DNA of 57,479 nt from Melghirimyces algeriensis (GTDB lineage: Bacteria; Bacillota; Bacilli; Thermoactinomycetales; DSM-45169): NCBI RefSeq assembly GCF_900182565.1, contig NZ_FXTI01000015.1:1-57479 (forward strand), given 5' to 3'. The notes beneath the pieces were generated by a model. That model was not told the DNA's origin and searched no databases. It was given only the letters and a program-made list of their open reading frames with translations. Of the stretch, positions 15,507-25,237 are shown piece by piece (position 1 is the first letter of the stretch; each line of letters begins with the position of its first letter). The position numbers and the translations under genes were made by a program.

Positions 15507-15814
15507 AAACAATTGACGATATGTATCACGCATATATTCGCGGATGGTCCGCGGTGTTAGGCGTATCTCAACGAACAATTGAAACGGAATACTACATTGT
15601 AGATGTACCCAAAATAATTAAGATTCGGAACCAAAACGATGCGGTAAATAAATTATTTCAGATACAGGTGGAAAGTTTTCCGTACATGGAAAAAAGATCT
15701 CAAACTGCTTTGATTGAAGCGCTACAACGTGACGTGGGGATCAATCAGGAAAACACGAATTTTGACCGTTCTAAAATGGATCAGCTACATGCAATGTATG
15801 CACAAATTCAGTAA
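15437..15814 (+). CDS. Tail assembly chaperone, -1 frameshift extension (gpGT-like)
   Basis: Made by joining 15072-15437 to 15437-15814 through the -1 shift, giving about 247 residues. The extension first reads an acidic linker (LKEPPPRESDD, then GDGGE), then a helical domain from MYHAYIRGWSAVLGV. The T-domain of such proteins recruits tape measure and tube subunits. An ATG at 15521 could start it alone but has no ribosome site, which also favours frameshifting. Confidence 0.8.
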   Translation, partial: LKEPPPRESDDNVQRDSGDGGEIKTIDDMYHAYIRGWSAVLGVSQRTIETEYYIVDVPKIIKIRNQNDAVNKLFQIQVESFPYMEKRSQTALIEALQRDVGINQENTNFDRSKMDQLHAMYAQIQ

Positions 15815-15830
15815 GAAAGGGGGTCGTATA

Positions 15831-18800
15831 TTGCCAAACGCAGGTGAAATTCGTGCACGCATGACATTGGATACAACGCAATTCAATGCAAAAATGGCGA
15901 AGGCTAAGAACGATATGGATCGAACGTCTAAGTCATCGAAAAGACTTAGAGGCGATTTAGAATCAGTGCGTACAGGATTTACGGCTGTAGGGACGGCAGC
16001 AGCGGTCGGGATTGGTGCGGCGGTGTATACAGCAGCAAATTTTGAGCAGTCGATGGCAAGGGTCAAAGCTGTCAGTGGAGCGACAGATGCTGAGTTTACG
16101 CAGTTAACGGATACGGCACGAGAATTAGGAGCGACGACGTCATTCAGCGCGTCACAAGCCGCGCAGGGTATGCAGTATCTTGCAATGGCGGGATTTGAAA
16201 CGAATGAGATTATTTCCGCAATGCCACACGTTTTAAATCTCGCATCTGCTGCGCAGGTTGATCTCGGTGTGGCTTCCGATATTGTTTCGAATATTATGAC
16301 AGGATTTGGATTATCTGCGGAGGAATCTGGCCGTGCAGTTGATGTACTGACCACTACGATGACTACAGCGAACACAGATTTGAACCAATTAGGTGACGCT
16401 ATGAAATACGTCGCTCCTGTTGCTAGTGGATTAGGGTGGTCGATCGAAGAAACAGCGGCTGCTATTGCTGCCATGTCTGACGCAGGGGTTCAGGGATCAC
16501 AAGCAGGTACAGCACTACGCGCCTCACTGCTTTCGCTTGCAAGCCCGACTGGGCAGGCAGAGAAGGCGATGAAAAAATATGGCATCGAAGTCAAGGATGC
16601 AAACGGCAATATGAAGACAATGCCGGACTTGGTTTCGCATATTGCAAAAAGACTTGGCGGTTTGACAAAAGCGCAAAAAACAGCTGCACTGTCTCACCTT
16701 GTAGGACGCGAAGCCGCGTCTGGCTTTATAGCAATGATTGAAAAAGGTGGACCTGCGCTCGCGAAGCATAAGAAACAATTGGAGAACAGCGCGGGGGCGG
16801 CGGAGGAAGTAGCCAAAACACAAAGAGAAACATTGATGGGTGCATTGAAAGAGATGAAGTCAGCCTTTGAAGAGTTGGGGATTGCAGTAGGCAATCAATT
16901 TATCCCAATCTTAAAAGAGGTCGCGGGTGGTCTCACTGGAGTTGCCCGCATTATGGGCGAATTAGATCCGAAGCTGGTTGCTGGTGCTACGTCTTTTCTT
17001 GGAACAGCAGCAGCGGTTGGCACCTTAACATCCTCGCTTGGTCTACTTGTGATTGGACTCCGCGGATTAGGTCCGTTTTTCGGTCCTGCGGGATGGTTAA
17101 TTACTGGGCTGTCTGTGGTTGCGGGATTGTACGCATCCAATAAAATTGCCCAAGACAAGATGACAGAATCAACTGCTCGACAAACCGCGAAATTGTATGA
17201 TCAAAATGTAGCAACAGGGGAAATGATTGATCGTTTCGATGATCTGAGATCCCGGACGAACCTAACGAATGAGGAGTTCGGCGAGTTCCTTGACATTCAA
17301 ACAAAATTAAAAGATAAATCGAATTTATCGAAAACAGAAGTCAAGGTTTTATCCGAGCGGATGAACGCTTTAAAAAGTAAATCAAGCTTGACGAAAGACG
17401 AATGGAATGAACTGGTACAGTTAAACGATAAATTGATCGAACGATATCCGGATCACGGGAGTGCCCTTACGGATCTTGGAAATAAGTATATTGCGAACGT
17501 TGATACGCTGCGGAAGATGAACGCAGAGAAACGCGAATCGCTACGAATGGAACTGTGGAATAAGCTCGAAAAAGGGCTTGATGAGTACCACAAGGGGCAA
17601 AAGCGTGTTGTTCAGGCGCAAAAGGAATATAGGCAAGCAGACAAAGAAATTGAAGAACTAAAAGAGCGGAGAAAGGCACAGAACAAGCAGATCAAAGAAC
17701 TTGAAGACCAGATCACGGAAGCGAAAGAGAAAGGTAACTTGAAAGGAGCGGAACACCTCCGGCAGCTAAAGTCTATTATCGAAGGTAAAAAGAGAGAAAC
17801 GGATCAGGAAATCGAAAAGCAGAGAAAGATTCGCGAGGGAGCAGAGAAGGAAATTCGCGGCATACAGAAGAAGAATGATGCTCTTCGGCAGGCTGCACAA
17901 AAATACGCAGATATTCTTCTTATGCAAAACGGAATCAACATGGAAGCAGGCAAAAACCTGGAAAATATCTATAAAAGAAAGTTTGCAATTCAAGAAGAGC
18001 TTGCAGCATATGACATGCGGAGAGAAAAAGGCGAGCAGCTAACTAAACAAGAACGGGAACATTATGAGGCTAAAAGGAAAGAGCTGGGCGTATTAGACTC
18101 TATCCTGGATCAAACAGGAGCACGTAAGTTAATTGAAAAAGATGTACTGGATAAACTTCGGGAAGAGTACGACGCGTCAAAAAAGACATCAGATGAATTG
18201 AATAAAAAGACGAAAAGAAAACACGATTATAAGGACGCTAAAGATGAGAAAAAGACTGCGAAAGCAAGTACAAAAGAATTAAACACGAAAACATCTAGGA
18301 TACACAACTATGCAGATGGCAAGAAAGAAAAAGACACGGCGAAAGCCTCCACGAAAGAGCTTAACACGAAAACTAAGCGACCACACGATATTAAAGAGGT
18401 TCAACTCGCGCTAAATACTGCAGAGGCAACAACACGAGAAGCGAATAAAAAGACGAAAAAACCCATGGATTCAAGCGATATTAGGCAAGGACATGGTAAA
18501 GCAAAAGACTTAACCAGAGAAGCGAATAAGCGCACGAGAAAACCACTTGATTATAGTTCGATCATAAGCGCACTAAATTATGCTAAATCGCTTCATTCAT
18601 GGCTTTCCTCCCCTGTTCGTAAGGTTGTTAGTGTTGCGCGCAACATCTATGAAAGAGTTTTCGAGCGACATCAAGGTGGGATGATTCCCGATCCACCTAA
18701 ATTTCATAATGGTGGTATTGCAGATTTTACCCATGGGATGGGCGGAATTACGCCAGGGTTAGGCGGAGTTGACGCGCGTTTGTTAGGACGCGAAATGGTT

Positions 18801-19034
18801 TTAACTCAATTTCAGCAGGCGCGACTATTCAATGCAATTAATTCTGGGGCAATTGGGGATGGAGGGCTATCACGACAAGATTTTGAAGAGTTGGCAGATC
18901 GAATAGCAAATCGCCCTGTTGTAGTCAGGGCTAACTTTAACAGGACAGAGTTTGCACGCCTTCTAGCCGAACCAATAAAAGAAGAGCAAGTACGTCTAGC
19001 CCAGAGGAATCAACGGGGAAAGGGGAGGTCGTAA
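15831..19034 (+). CDS. Tape measure protein
   Basis: 1,067 residues from TTG 15831, placed 7 bases after AAAGGGGG; longer readings start inside the previous gene. The N-terminal half has the TP901-type tape measure core (ANFEQSMARVKAVSGATD, SASQAAQGMQYLAMAGFE, GTALRASLLSLASP around residues 65-230). Hydrophobic segments lie around ~390-435. Then comes a long coiled coil, five 27-residue tandem repeats (18186-18590), and a glycine-rich HQGGMIPDPPKFHNGG segment. It sets tail length and helps DNA entry. Its large coding size predicts a tail of roughly 150 nm by the usual rule of about 0.15 nm per residue. Confidence 0.92.
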   Translation: MPNAGEIRARMTLDTTQFNAKMAKAKNDMDRTSKSSKRLRGDLESVRTGFTAVGTAAAVGIGAAVYTAANFEQSMARVKAVSGATDAEFTQLTDTARELGATTSFSASQAAQGMQYLAMAGFETNEIISAMPHVLNLASAAQVDLGVASDIVSNIMTGFGLSAEESGRAVDVLTTTMTTANTDLNQLGDAMKYVAPVASGLGWSIEETAAAIAAMSDAGVQGSQAGTALRASLLSLASPTGQAEKAMKKYGIEVKDANGNMKTMPDLVSHIAKRLGGLTKAQKTAALSHLVGREAASGFIAMIEKGGPALAKHKKQLENSAGAAEEVAKTQRETLMGALKEMKSAFEELGIAVGNQFIPILKEVAGGLTGVARIMGELDPKLVAGATSFLGTAAAVGTLTSSLGLLVIGLRGLGPFFGPAGWLITGLSVVAGLYASNKIAQDKMTESTARQTAKLYDQNVATGEMIDRFDDLRSRTNLTNEEFGEFLDIQTKLKDKSNLSKTEVKVLSERMNALKSKSSLTKDEWNELVQLNDKLIERYPDHGSALTDLGNKYIANVDTLRKMNAEKRESLRMELWNKLEKGLDEYHKGQKRVVQAQKEYRQADKEIEELKERRKAQNKQIKELEDQITEAKEKGNLKGAEHLRQLKSIIEGKKRETDQEIEKQRKIREGAEKEIRGIQKKNDALRQAAQKYADILLMQNGINMEAGKNLENIYKRKFAIQEELAAYDMRREKGEQLTKQEREHYEAKRKELGVLDSILDQTGARKLIEKDVLDKLREEYDASKKTSDELNKKTKRKHDYKDAKDEKKTAKASTKELNTKTSRIHNYADGKKEKDTAKASTKELNTKTKRPHDIKEVQLALNTAEATTREANKKTKKPMDSSDIRQGHGKAKDLTREANKRTRKPLDYSSIISALNYAKSLHSWLSSPVRKVVSVARNIYERVFERHQGGMIPDPPKFHNGGIADFTHGMGGITPGLGGVDARLLGREMVLTQFQQARLFNAINSGAIGDGGLSRQDFEELADRIANRPVVVRANFNRTEFARLLAEPIKEEQVRLAQRNQRGKGRS
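18186..18590 (+). repeat. Five tandem 81-bp (27-residue) repeats in the tape measure gene
   Basis: Units start at 18186, 18267, 18348, 18429 and 18510. Each has the pattern [ST]-T-x-E-[LA]-N-x-K-T-x-[RK]-x-x-[DN], e.g. TKELNTKTSRIHNY and TREANKRTRKPLDY, with spacing exactly 27 codons. The units have diverged at DNA level, so the array is old and kept in frame. Confidence 0.85.
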
Positions 19035-19037
19035 TAT

Positions 19038-21935
19038 TTGACGGGTTTTAATTTTAACGGTGAACATAGTTCCACTTACAATCTTACTGTACTGAACATT
19101 CAACGTTCGTTCCATGCCCCCGTTCAACCTCGACTGATTACCGCACCGGGAAAGCGTGGGGCTTATAACTTTAACGATTCTGATGTCGATATGCTAGCAT
19201 TTGACGTTCAAGTTCTTCTACTTGAAAAAGGAAACCAAGAGTACCATAAGACAAGGCGAAAAATTGCACAGTGGTTATTCACAAATGAAGAAAAACCGCT
19301 TGTGTTCGACGATGAACCGGACAAAACGTATCTTGCGATGTTGTCGGGCGAAACAAACATCGATAGGATTGGATCGTCTGGTACAGCGAAGATTACATTT
19401 GTATGTAGTGATCCATACGCGAGAGGCGAGACGAAAACACAACGAATAGCAAACCCCGGTATGGTGTTTCGGCGTGAAGGGGTACGTTATCGAGAGGACG
19501 GAACTGTAGTTACGGAAAACTATCCGGTGTTTAAAGAGGGGAGGTTTAGTCAAGCGGTAGTAATCGAAGAAGGAACAACCAACCTTCTTGATACCGCGTC
19601 TTATCCTGTATTAGAAACCGTATCTGTCAACGAAGGGGAAGATTATTTTCTTTCAACCGTTGAAGGGTCAGCGGAAATAAGACATAAAAGAGCATATAAC
19701 ATTAGTGAAGAAAATCGACGTTTAGTCAAAGCAGGGAAAGATATAGATACGTTTATAAATAATGAAACAATCCCAGAAACTGACCGAGTTTTAGATGGAC
19801 TATTGTATAGCACTGAAAATGAAGGAACCTATTCACTTCAGCCGGAAGTAAAAACGGTAAGGAGCCTTGCGAATTTCGGAAAAAAAGATATAGATCCATC
19901 TATCGTCATTGAAAATCCCTCTGACTTTGATTTAGTTCCGCCTGATCAATCAGGAGATATTGGAAATAACCCACCTACACACGGTATGGAATACACTACA
20001 GACAGAGTGTACACGTCAACTGAGGAGCAAAGCGAGTTTTCAATGGCTTCTCCGGCGCTAGGACTAGGGGAATCTAGTACGATAAAACTGTCGCATACAT
20101 TCCCAGAGTGGTCTAGAGATCGCCAGATGGTATATAGAGTATATTTAGAGGGAAACAACAATTCTGGGATTCAAGGAAACACGTTTCGGATGACCATAGA
20201 TGGATTAGGGGAAGTTTACTATCTCGACCCGACAAATCCAGATGTGTATAACGCATGGAAATTTTATTACGCACATTCAGGGCTTATGGATAATATTAAA
20301 GACGGAGAAAATCGATTTTATATTGGTTTTCGTAGGGGGGAAGGAGAAGGGGACTTTCGAGGGTACTTGGATCTTGTGTACTTCGAGTATAAATATGATG
20401 GATATGTTTTAAATGGATTCGCAGAATTTTCCGTCAGTCTTGACGGAGTAAAGGACTTAGCATCAGCGAAAATAAACGCTAATGTAACTAAACCAGAAGG
20501 AACGGACGTAGTGTTCGAAGTAGATACAGATGGTACGGGGTTTGTCCCTTACAGCATTGGCGACCCAATTCCTGGTTTATCTGACGGGGATGACTTGACA
20601 GGAAAGACGGTTAAAATAAGAATATCCTTGAGCACAACGAATGACCGCGTAACTCCTTCTGTTAATGGAATTAAGTTAGAAGTAGTCAGCGGATACATTA
20701 CACCTAAAACAGTTACACTACCTGTAACAGATGTTTCCCCTATTGGGATAGCAAAAACTTCAAAATTGATTGCAAGACCGAAAATTCCCGCGGATACTTC
20801 CATTTTGATCGAGAAATCACTCGATGGCGGTAACACATGGTCAAAAATAAATCCCGGAGATACCATCGTTGAAGAGGGAACGAATTTAGAAGGTAAACAA
20901 CTCGCATTAAGGTATACATTGTCTACGTCTGATAAATTAATTACCCCTGACATAGGGGAACAAATCGAATGGAAAATCGAACAAGAGCGAGCAAACAGGA
21001 TCACAACTGCGACAACAGAGGTCGAACTTACACCTGTTGATGTTAAGCGGTGGCAATTAGAGAACAAGACATATCCCACCGGGTGGCATCCGACTGGAGA
21101 GCGAAAGCCGGAAACCATGTATACGCCTATTACTGATTCTCTAAAAAGTGGCGTAGGAACGATTGGGCTTTGGGTCTATGAAGACGGACACACGGTCCAA
21201 AACCTACGAAAAATCCTTGAAACGGATGGCGGAGAGGACTTGATGTTTTTCCGTTCCTCAGACGGTAGTTATAGCGTCCGTATGAATGGTGAAACGAATC
21301 TTGTATACTCTGCTGGAATCGGGTGGCACTACTGGGTTATCCGCTGGGATGGACTGAACGCCGATCTGTTCCTCGACGGCCAACCAGTATCAAGCGATCA
21401 ACTATCGAAGGAACTTTCACTTGAGTACACGGAGAAACTGTTCGTTGGATGTTCTGCGTCAGGAACCGAACAGTTTAATTCTTTGATTGACGACTTAGCA
21501 ATATACTCAACGGTGTTAACTGATACCGATATAGCAGACATATATAATTCCGGAATACCCGCAGAAGCGGAAGGAGAATCCGTCGTTTTTCCGTTCGATA
21601 ATTCGCTATACCCGCAAGGTTCTTCCGCAATCGAAGTCGATGGTACGGCACCTACTCCGGCGGTTTTTCGCGTTACATTTAGCGAAGCATCCGATCACTT
21701 TAAGATCAGTAATGGATACGAGTACATCTTGATTAGCGCACCATTTCAGGCGGGTGATGTGCTTGAAATAGATTGCGACAAACAGGTCGTAAAAAAGAAC
21801 GGTGTACCATCGAAAGCTATGCCACATTTAAGTATGGATTCCGATTTTTTCGATTTAATTCCAGGAGGGAGCGTAACTGTTGAACCCGCTAGGATAACTA
21901 AAGTGGATGCAACATTTACGGAGAGGTGGCGTTGA
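19038..21935 (+). CDS. Evolved distal tail protein (Dit) with inserted binding modules
   Basis: 965 residues from TTG 19038; ordinary Dit proteins have about 250-300. Residues 1-~140 form the standard Dit ring domain (N-terminus FNFNGEHSSTYN, ending ITFVCSDPYARGE). The C-terminal ~90 residues (from FRVTFSEASDHFKI at ~873) look like the second, galectin-like Dit domain. Between them lie a segment with VVIEEGTTNLL (~173), a beta-rich region, two similar ~90-residue beta modules (~465-553 and ~565-652, both with STT/STSD and TP near the end), and a LamG/concanavalin-like domain (~704-840, GTIGLWVY, then LFVGCSASG and IDDLAIY). These modules probably bind host surface polysaccharide. Stop overlaps the next ATG (TGATG). 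Confidence 0.85.
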   Translation: MTGFNFNGEHSSTYNLTVLNIQRSFHAPVQPRLITAPGKRGAYNFNDSDVDMLAFDVQVLLLEKGNQEYHKTRRKIAQWLFTNEEKPLVFDDEPDKTYLAMLSGETNIDRIGSSGTAKITFVCSDPYARGETKTQRIANPGMVFRREGVRYREDGTVVTENYPVFKEGRFSQAVVIEEGTTNLLDTASYPVLETVSVNEGEDYFLSTVEGSAEIRHKRAYNISEENRRLVKAGKDIDTFINNETIPETDRVLDGLLYSTENEGTYSLQPEVKTVRSLANFGKKDIDPSIVIENPSDFDLVPPDQSGDIGNNPPTHGMEYTTDRVYTSTEEQSEFSMASPALGLGESSTIKLSHTFPEWSRDRQMVYRVYLEGNNNSGIQGNTFRMTIDGLGEVYYLDPTNPDVYNAWKFYYAHSGLMDNIKDGENRFYIGFRRGEGEGDFRGYLDLVYFEYKYDGYVLNGFAEFSVSLDGVKDLASAKINANVTKPEGTDVVFEVDTDGTGFVPYSIGDPIPGLSDGDDLTGKTVKIRISLSTTNDRVTPSVNGIKLEVVSGYITPKTVTLPVTDVSPIGIAKTSKLIARPKIPADTSILIEKSLDGGNTWSKINPGDTIVEEGTNLEGKQLALRYTLSTSDKLITPDIGEQIEWKIEQERANRITTATTEVELTPVDVKRWQLENKTYPTGWHPTGERKPETMYTPITDSLKSGVGTIGLWVYEDGHTVQNLRKILETDGGEDLMFFRSSDGSYSVRMNGETNLVYSAGIGWHYWVIRWDGLNADLFLDGQPVSSDQLSKELSLEYTEKLFVGCSASGTEQFNSLIDDLAIYSTVLTDTDIADIYNSGIPAEAEGESVVFPFDNSLYPQGSSAIEVDGTAPTPAVFRVTFSEASDHFKISNGYEYILISAPFQAGDVLEIDCDKQVVKKNGVPSKAMPHLSMDSDFFDLIPGGSVTVEPARITKVDATFTERWR

Positions 21936-24526
21936 TGTCGTATTTTAAGATATGGATTTTAGACCCAAACGAACAGATACAGGCGGTTGCCTCTAACAGG
22001 GGTACCGCCTTGCCTATTCTGGACGTAAAACATAAAGAGCAGATTAACGGGGAAAACAGCCTAGAGTTTCAAGTACCGTCAGATCACCGAGATGCTAAAC
22101 ATATCGTAGAAAATGGCGTAATAGTATTTCGGGGTATAGGAGGATCATTTCAAGAGTTTGTCGTCAGGGAGATTGAGGAGTCCCACGGAGAAAGTGGAGA
22201 TACAAAACGAATATTCTGCGAACATGTCTCAAATGAGCTGATGGATTTTCCGTTGGAAAAATATGAAGCAAACAAACATGATGTTACCACAATGTTAAGC
22301 GTGATTCTATCCGGTACCCGCTGGCAGGTTGGTCTTGTTGATCCCACTGAAACACTGACACATACATTTTATATGAAAAGCGTAATGAAGTGTATTGGTG
22401 AGATCGTAGAAAAGATGGGGGTTGAGTTTCGATTCCGGGTTCAATTTATTGGGAACAAAATAACTGGAAGGTATGTAGATGTATTTTATGAACTCGGAAA
22501 CGATACCGGAAAGCGATTTGAGTATCGTAAAGATATGAACCAAGTTCGGAGGGTAGTTGATACCTATATACCTACAGCATTAGTAGGACTAGGAAAAACA
22601 ACTGAAGAAAAACTGAAGAATACAGAAAACGAAAAGGTCACGTTTGAAAAAATCGAATGGAAGAAGGAAAACGGAGATCCACGAGATAAACCCGCTGGAC
22701 AACTATGGATCGGAGATGAAGATGCGCGGAAGCGGTACGGAATACCAGACGGTAAGGGTGGACGGACACACCGTATTAAATTCGTTGAATTTTCCGATAT
22801 AGAAGACCCAGAGGATTTGATTAGAGAAACAAACGAAGAGCTTGATAAAGCGATTATGCCAAAAGTAACTTATGACATGGACGTTATCGACCTCGAAAAG
22901 GCGGCCGGGTTAGATCATGAGGCGGTTAGATTAGGTGATACCGTTCGGGTAATCGACAGGGAGATTTCCACTCCTATAAATATAAAAGCCCGTATTGTTG
23001 AGATAGATCGTGATTTACTTCACCCGGAAAACACACGCATAGTACTCGGAAATTTCTTGGATCTATATGGACCAGAAGATGATCTGAATAAAATCAAAGA
23101 ACGTACTGGATCGTGGGATGGCGCAACAAAGCCCGGTGATAAGGTAAAGACACGGTGGCTTGACGGGATTATCGACGCCTTGCAAAACGAAATATATGGT
23201 GGCGCGGGGACTGTCCGTCTTCAAAACGACGGAATGCTTATTCTCGACAAACCAGCCGACCACGATCCGCAGCGTGCGATCATTTTAAATAATGGAGTTC
23301 TAGCGATTTCAAATAAACGTGTTTTGGGTGGTGATCCAGCAACCGCCTCCGGGTGGGAATGGCGCACATTTGGTACGGGAGATGGATTTACCGCTGATCT
23401 TATCAATGCGGGGACATTAAACGCAAGTCTCGTAAATGTATTTACAGAAAGCGGTGATAAGGCGAGTAAGGTTACGATACAGAATGGAAACGTGTACTCG
23501 TACACAAACGGACAGTTGTCTATGCGTTACGGAAATTATCGTCTAGAGATGTACGACTATAAAAATGCAGGAGGAATGCTTGGTTATATCGGTACGGCAT
23601 ATGATACTTCAAATGAGGAATATAGAGGAATTTCCTTAATTGGTGAAAAAGATTTTATAACCTTAGGTAGATTGGTTAATGGCTATATTAGGGCTAACTT
23701 TAGAACCGATTTCAATAGGGGAAGTACAGCTGTAATAGGACCAGGAACGAACACAGAAGGATCTGGATTATATACTGGTGCAGGGTTGTACGCGGACGGT
23801 AGAATATGGCAATACGACAGCGACACCCCGTCACGTGGACAGCCTTGTATTATCACTGAAAAAGGTAACGTCGATAGTGTGTATATATCTGATGTAGCTG
23901 TTTATGTAGGTGATCTAGAGAACGGAAGTGAAGGGAAATTTGTTGTAAGGGTAAACAACGCAAATACGAACGGATACAAGGAACAACTTTTAGTAGATTA
24001 CAACAGGGTTTATTTTGGGACAAACCGAGTAGTGTGGGTTAAGCCATATTCAAATGCGTTTCGGATGGGTGTAGGAAATGATAATTACTTTCGTCTATTC
24101 GATAATGGTCAATTTGAGATTATAGCGAATAACGTTACTCGTCATGTGTTTTACCCGAATGGTTCGAAGTCGGGGGGATCAATTGAGATCGATGGGAAAG
24201 TTTGGGGGATGTCCCCGATTGATAGCCCTCAAGTACTGATCGAGACTGTCATCTTCGATCAAAACGTAACCGAAGATGGTGTACTGGTGGAGTTGGAAGA
24301 GCGCTACGCAAAAGCCGTTTCGCACTATGGTGTTTTTCCCTCTCGCGGTGATGTGGTCGTCGAGAATAAAACGGAAAGTTCCTTTATAGTCCGTGGGAAG
24401 GATGGAGTTGTCGACCTGAGAATCGTAGGTATCCGTGTAGGGGATGAGGGGACTTACTGGAGGGAAATGCCTACAATCGAATCTAACGAACAAAACGATC
24501 CAATAGAAGCTCCAGCGCCACAATAA
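21935..24526 (+). CDS. Tail-associated endopeptidase/fibre protein (Tal)
   Basis: 863 residues from ATG 21935 (TGATG overlap with Dit), with GAGAGGTGG just upstream. Residues 1-~390 match prophage tail endopeptidase Tal (KIWILDPNEQIQAV start, a NGENSLEFQVPSDHRDA segment, KTRWLDGIIDALQN at the end of the module). After a GTLNASLVNV hinge, a segment common before fibre domains, the C-terminal ~450 residues are beta-rich with repeated GN/GT motifs, suggesting a trimeric fibre tip. It forms the tail tip below Dit and contacts the cell wall. No recognisable catalytic residues for cell wall cutting were identified. Confidence 0.85.
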   Translation: MSYFKIWILDPNEQIQAVASNRGTALPILDVKHKEQINGENSLEFQVPSDHRDAKHIVENGVIVFRGIGGSFQEFVVREIEESHGESGDTKRIFCEHVSNELMDFPLEKYEANKHDVTTMLSVILSGTRWQVGLVDPTETLTHTFYMKSVMKCIGEIVEKMGVEFRFRVQFIGNKITGRYVDVFYELGNDTGKRFEYRKDMNQVRRVVDTYIPTALVGLGKTTEEKLKNTENEKVTFEKIEWKKENGDPRDKPAGQLWIGDEDARKRYGIPDGKGGRTHRIKFVEFSDIEDPEDLIRETNEELDKAIMPKVTYDMDVIDLEKAAGLDHEAVRLGDTVRVIDREISTPINIKARIVEIDRDLLHPENTRIVLGNFLDLYGPEDDLNKIKERTGSWDGATKPGDKVKTRWLDGIIDALQNEIYGGAGTVRLQNDGMLILDKPADHDPQRAIILNNGVLAISNKRVLGGDPATASGWEWRTFGTGDGFTADLINAGTLNASLVNVFTESGDKASKVTIQNGNVYSYTNGQLSMRYGNYRLEMYDYKNAGGMLGYIGTAYDTSNEEYRGISLIGEKDFITLGRLVNGYIRANFRTDFNRGSTAVIGPGTNTEGSGLYTGAGLYADGRIWQYDSDTPSRGQPCIITEKGNVDSVYISDVAVYVGDLENGSEGKFVVRVNNANTNGYKEQLLVDYNRVYFGTNRVVWVKPYSNAFRMGVGNDNYFRLFDNGQFEIIANNVTRHVFYPNGSKSGGSIEIDGKVWGMSPIDSPQVLIETVIFDQNVTEDGVLVELEERYAKAVSHYGVFPSRGDVVVENKTESSFIVRGKDGVVDLRIVGIRVGDEGTYWREMPTIESNEQNDPIEAPAPQ

Positions 24527-24546
24527 AAGAGAAGGAGTGAGTATTT

Positions 24547-24747
24547 ATGAATGAAAAACAAATTGACATTGTTATTGAAGAAACGAAAGAAGAGGTTGCG
24601 AACATCTTAAACGAAAGTAAGTTACCTGTTTCTATTTTGGGCTTAATTATGAGGGAGATGGCGCAACAAATCACCGCACAGGAACGACAGATTGTCGATC
24701 AACTCAAACAAAATAACGAACATGAAAACGAAGTCAAGGCGAAATAA
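24547..24747 (+). CDS. Small helical tail/lysis-region protein, 66 aa
   Basis: ATG behind GAAGGAGTGAGTATTT. An all-helical, charged protein (IDIVIEETKEEVANIL, QERQIVDQLKQNNEHE), with a short hydrophobic patch VSILGLIM. The place between Tal and the XhlA-like gene is often filled by XkdX/XkdW-type small proteins, but I cannot assign it. Followed by a terminator. Confidence 0.6.
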   Translation: MNEKQIDIVIEETKEEVANILNESKLPVSILGLIMREMAQQITAQERQIVDQLKQNNEHENEVKAK

Positions 24748-24762
24748 CTCCGCCTTTTATTT
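24736..24762 (+). terminator. Hairpin terminator
   Basis: AAGGCG (24736-24741) pairs with CGCCTT (24751-24756), then TTATTTAT. It overlaps the end of the 66-residue gene. Confidence 0.65.
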
Positions 24763-24829
24763 ATATACGAAATAGACGTAAAGGGAGGCGGTGAAGATTC
24801 GTGAAAGACGCGAAATGGAGGTGGACGAA

Positions 24830-25168
24830 ATGTCCATCGATGAATTACGGAAGGAACAACAAAAGTTAGAGCGAGAGCTTACCGAGATTCGCGCTCACAT
24901 GACAGCGTCAGACAAAGACACTGCCCGCGCTCACAAACGAATAGATGAGATTGAGAAGAGATTGACGGATATTAGCGCGGCGATTACGCTTACGGTGAAG
25001 TCCATAGAGAAAATGGATAAAGACATTTCGAAAGTATCCGATAACGTAGGCGAAATCAAAAGTAAACAGGAAAGCTCTACGAGTACCATTTCGTTTCAAC
25101 AAAAGCTGATTATCGGTTTCATGATCATAATCGCAGCGCTTCTCGGTATTAAACTTCCGATTTTCTGA
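24830..25168 (+). CDS. XhlA-like haemolysin/lysis accessory protein
   Basis: 112 residues from ATG 24830, which has GGAGGTGG 8 bases upstream. A GTG at 24791 would add 13 residues but sits almost on its ribosome site. The first ~85 residues are a coiled coil (DELRKEQQKLERELTEI...), and the last ~20 form one membrane helix (LIIGFMIIIAALLGI), ending KLPIF. This layout fits XhlA proteins that join holin and amidase in PBSX-type lysis cassettes. Confidence 0.75.
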   Translation: MSIDELRKEQQKLERELTEIRAHMTASDKDTARAHKRIDEIEKRLTDISAAITLTVKSIEKMDKDISKVSDNVGEIKSKQESSTSTISFQQKLIIGFMIIIAALLGIKLPIF

Positions 25169-25172
25169 CACG

Positions 25173-25206
25173 AAAAAGACAAACGTATTAGCGTTTGTCT
25201 TTTTTA
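25173..25206 (+). terminator. Strong rho-independent terminator
   Basis: AAAAAGACAAACG (25173-25185) pairs perfectly with CGTTTGTCTTTTT (25192-25204), loop of 6 bases, then T-run. Confidence 0.9.
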
Positions 25207-25237
25207 TTATATTACACATCATGAAAAGGGTGATCGT

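Noticed and set aside
15785..16474. Minus-strand 229-codon ORF
   Set aside because: Antisense to the alanine-rich start of the tape measure gene, which gives long open reverse frames by composition.
18186..18590. CRISPR-like regular spacing
   Set aside because: The units are coding, in frame, without identical repeats or distinct spacers.
20549..21118. Minus-strand 189-codon ORF
   Set aside because: Antisense to Dit; no start signals, Ser/Val-rich shadow.
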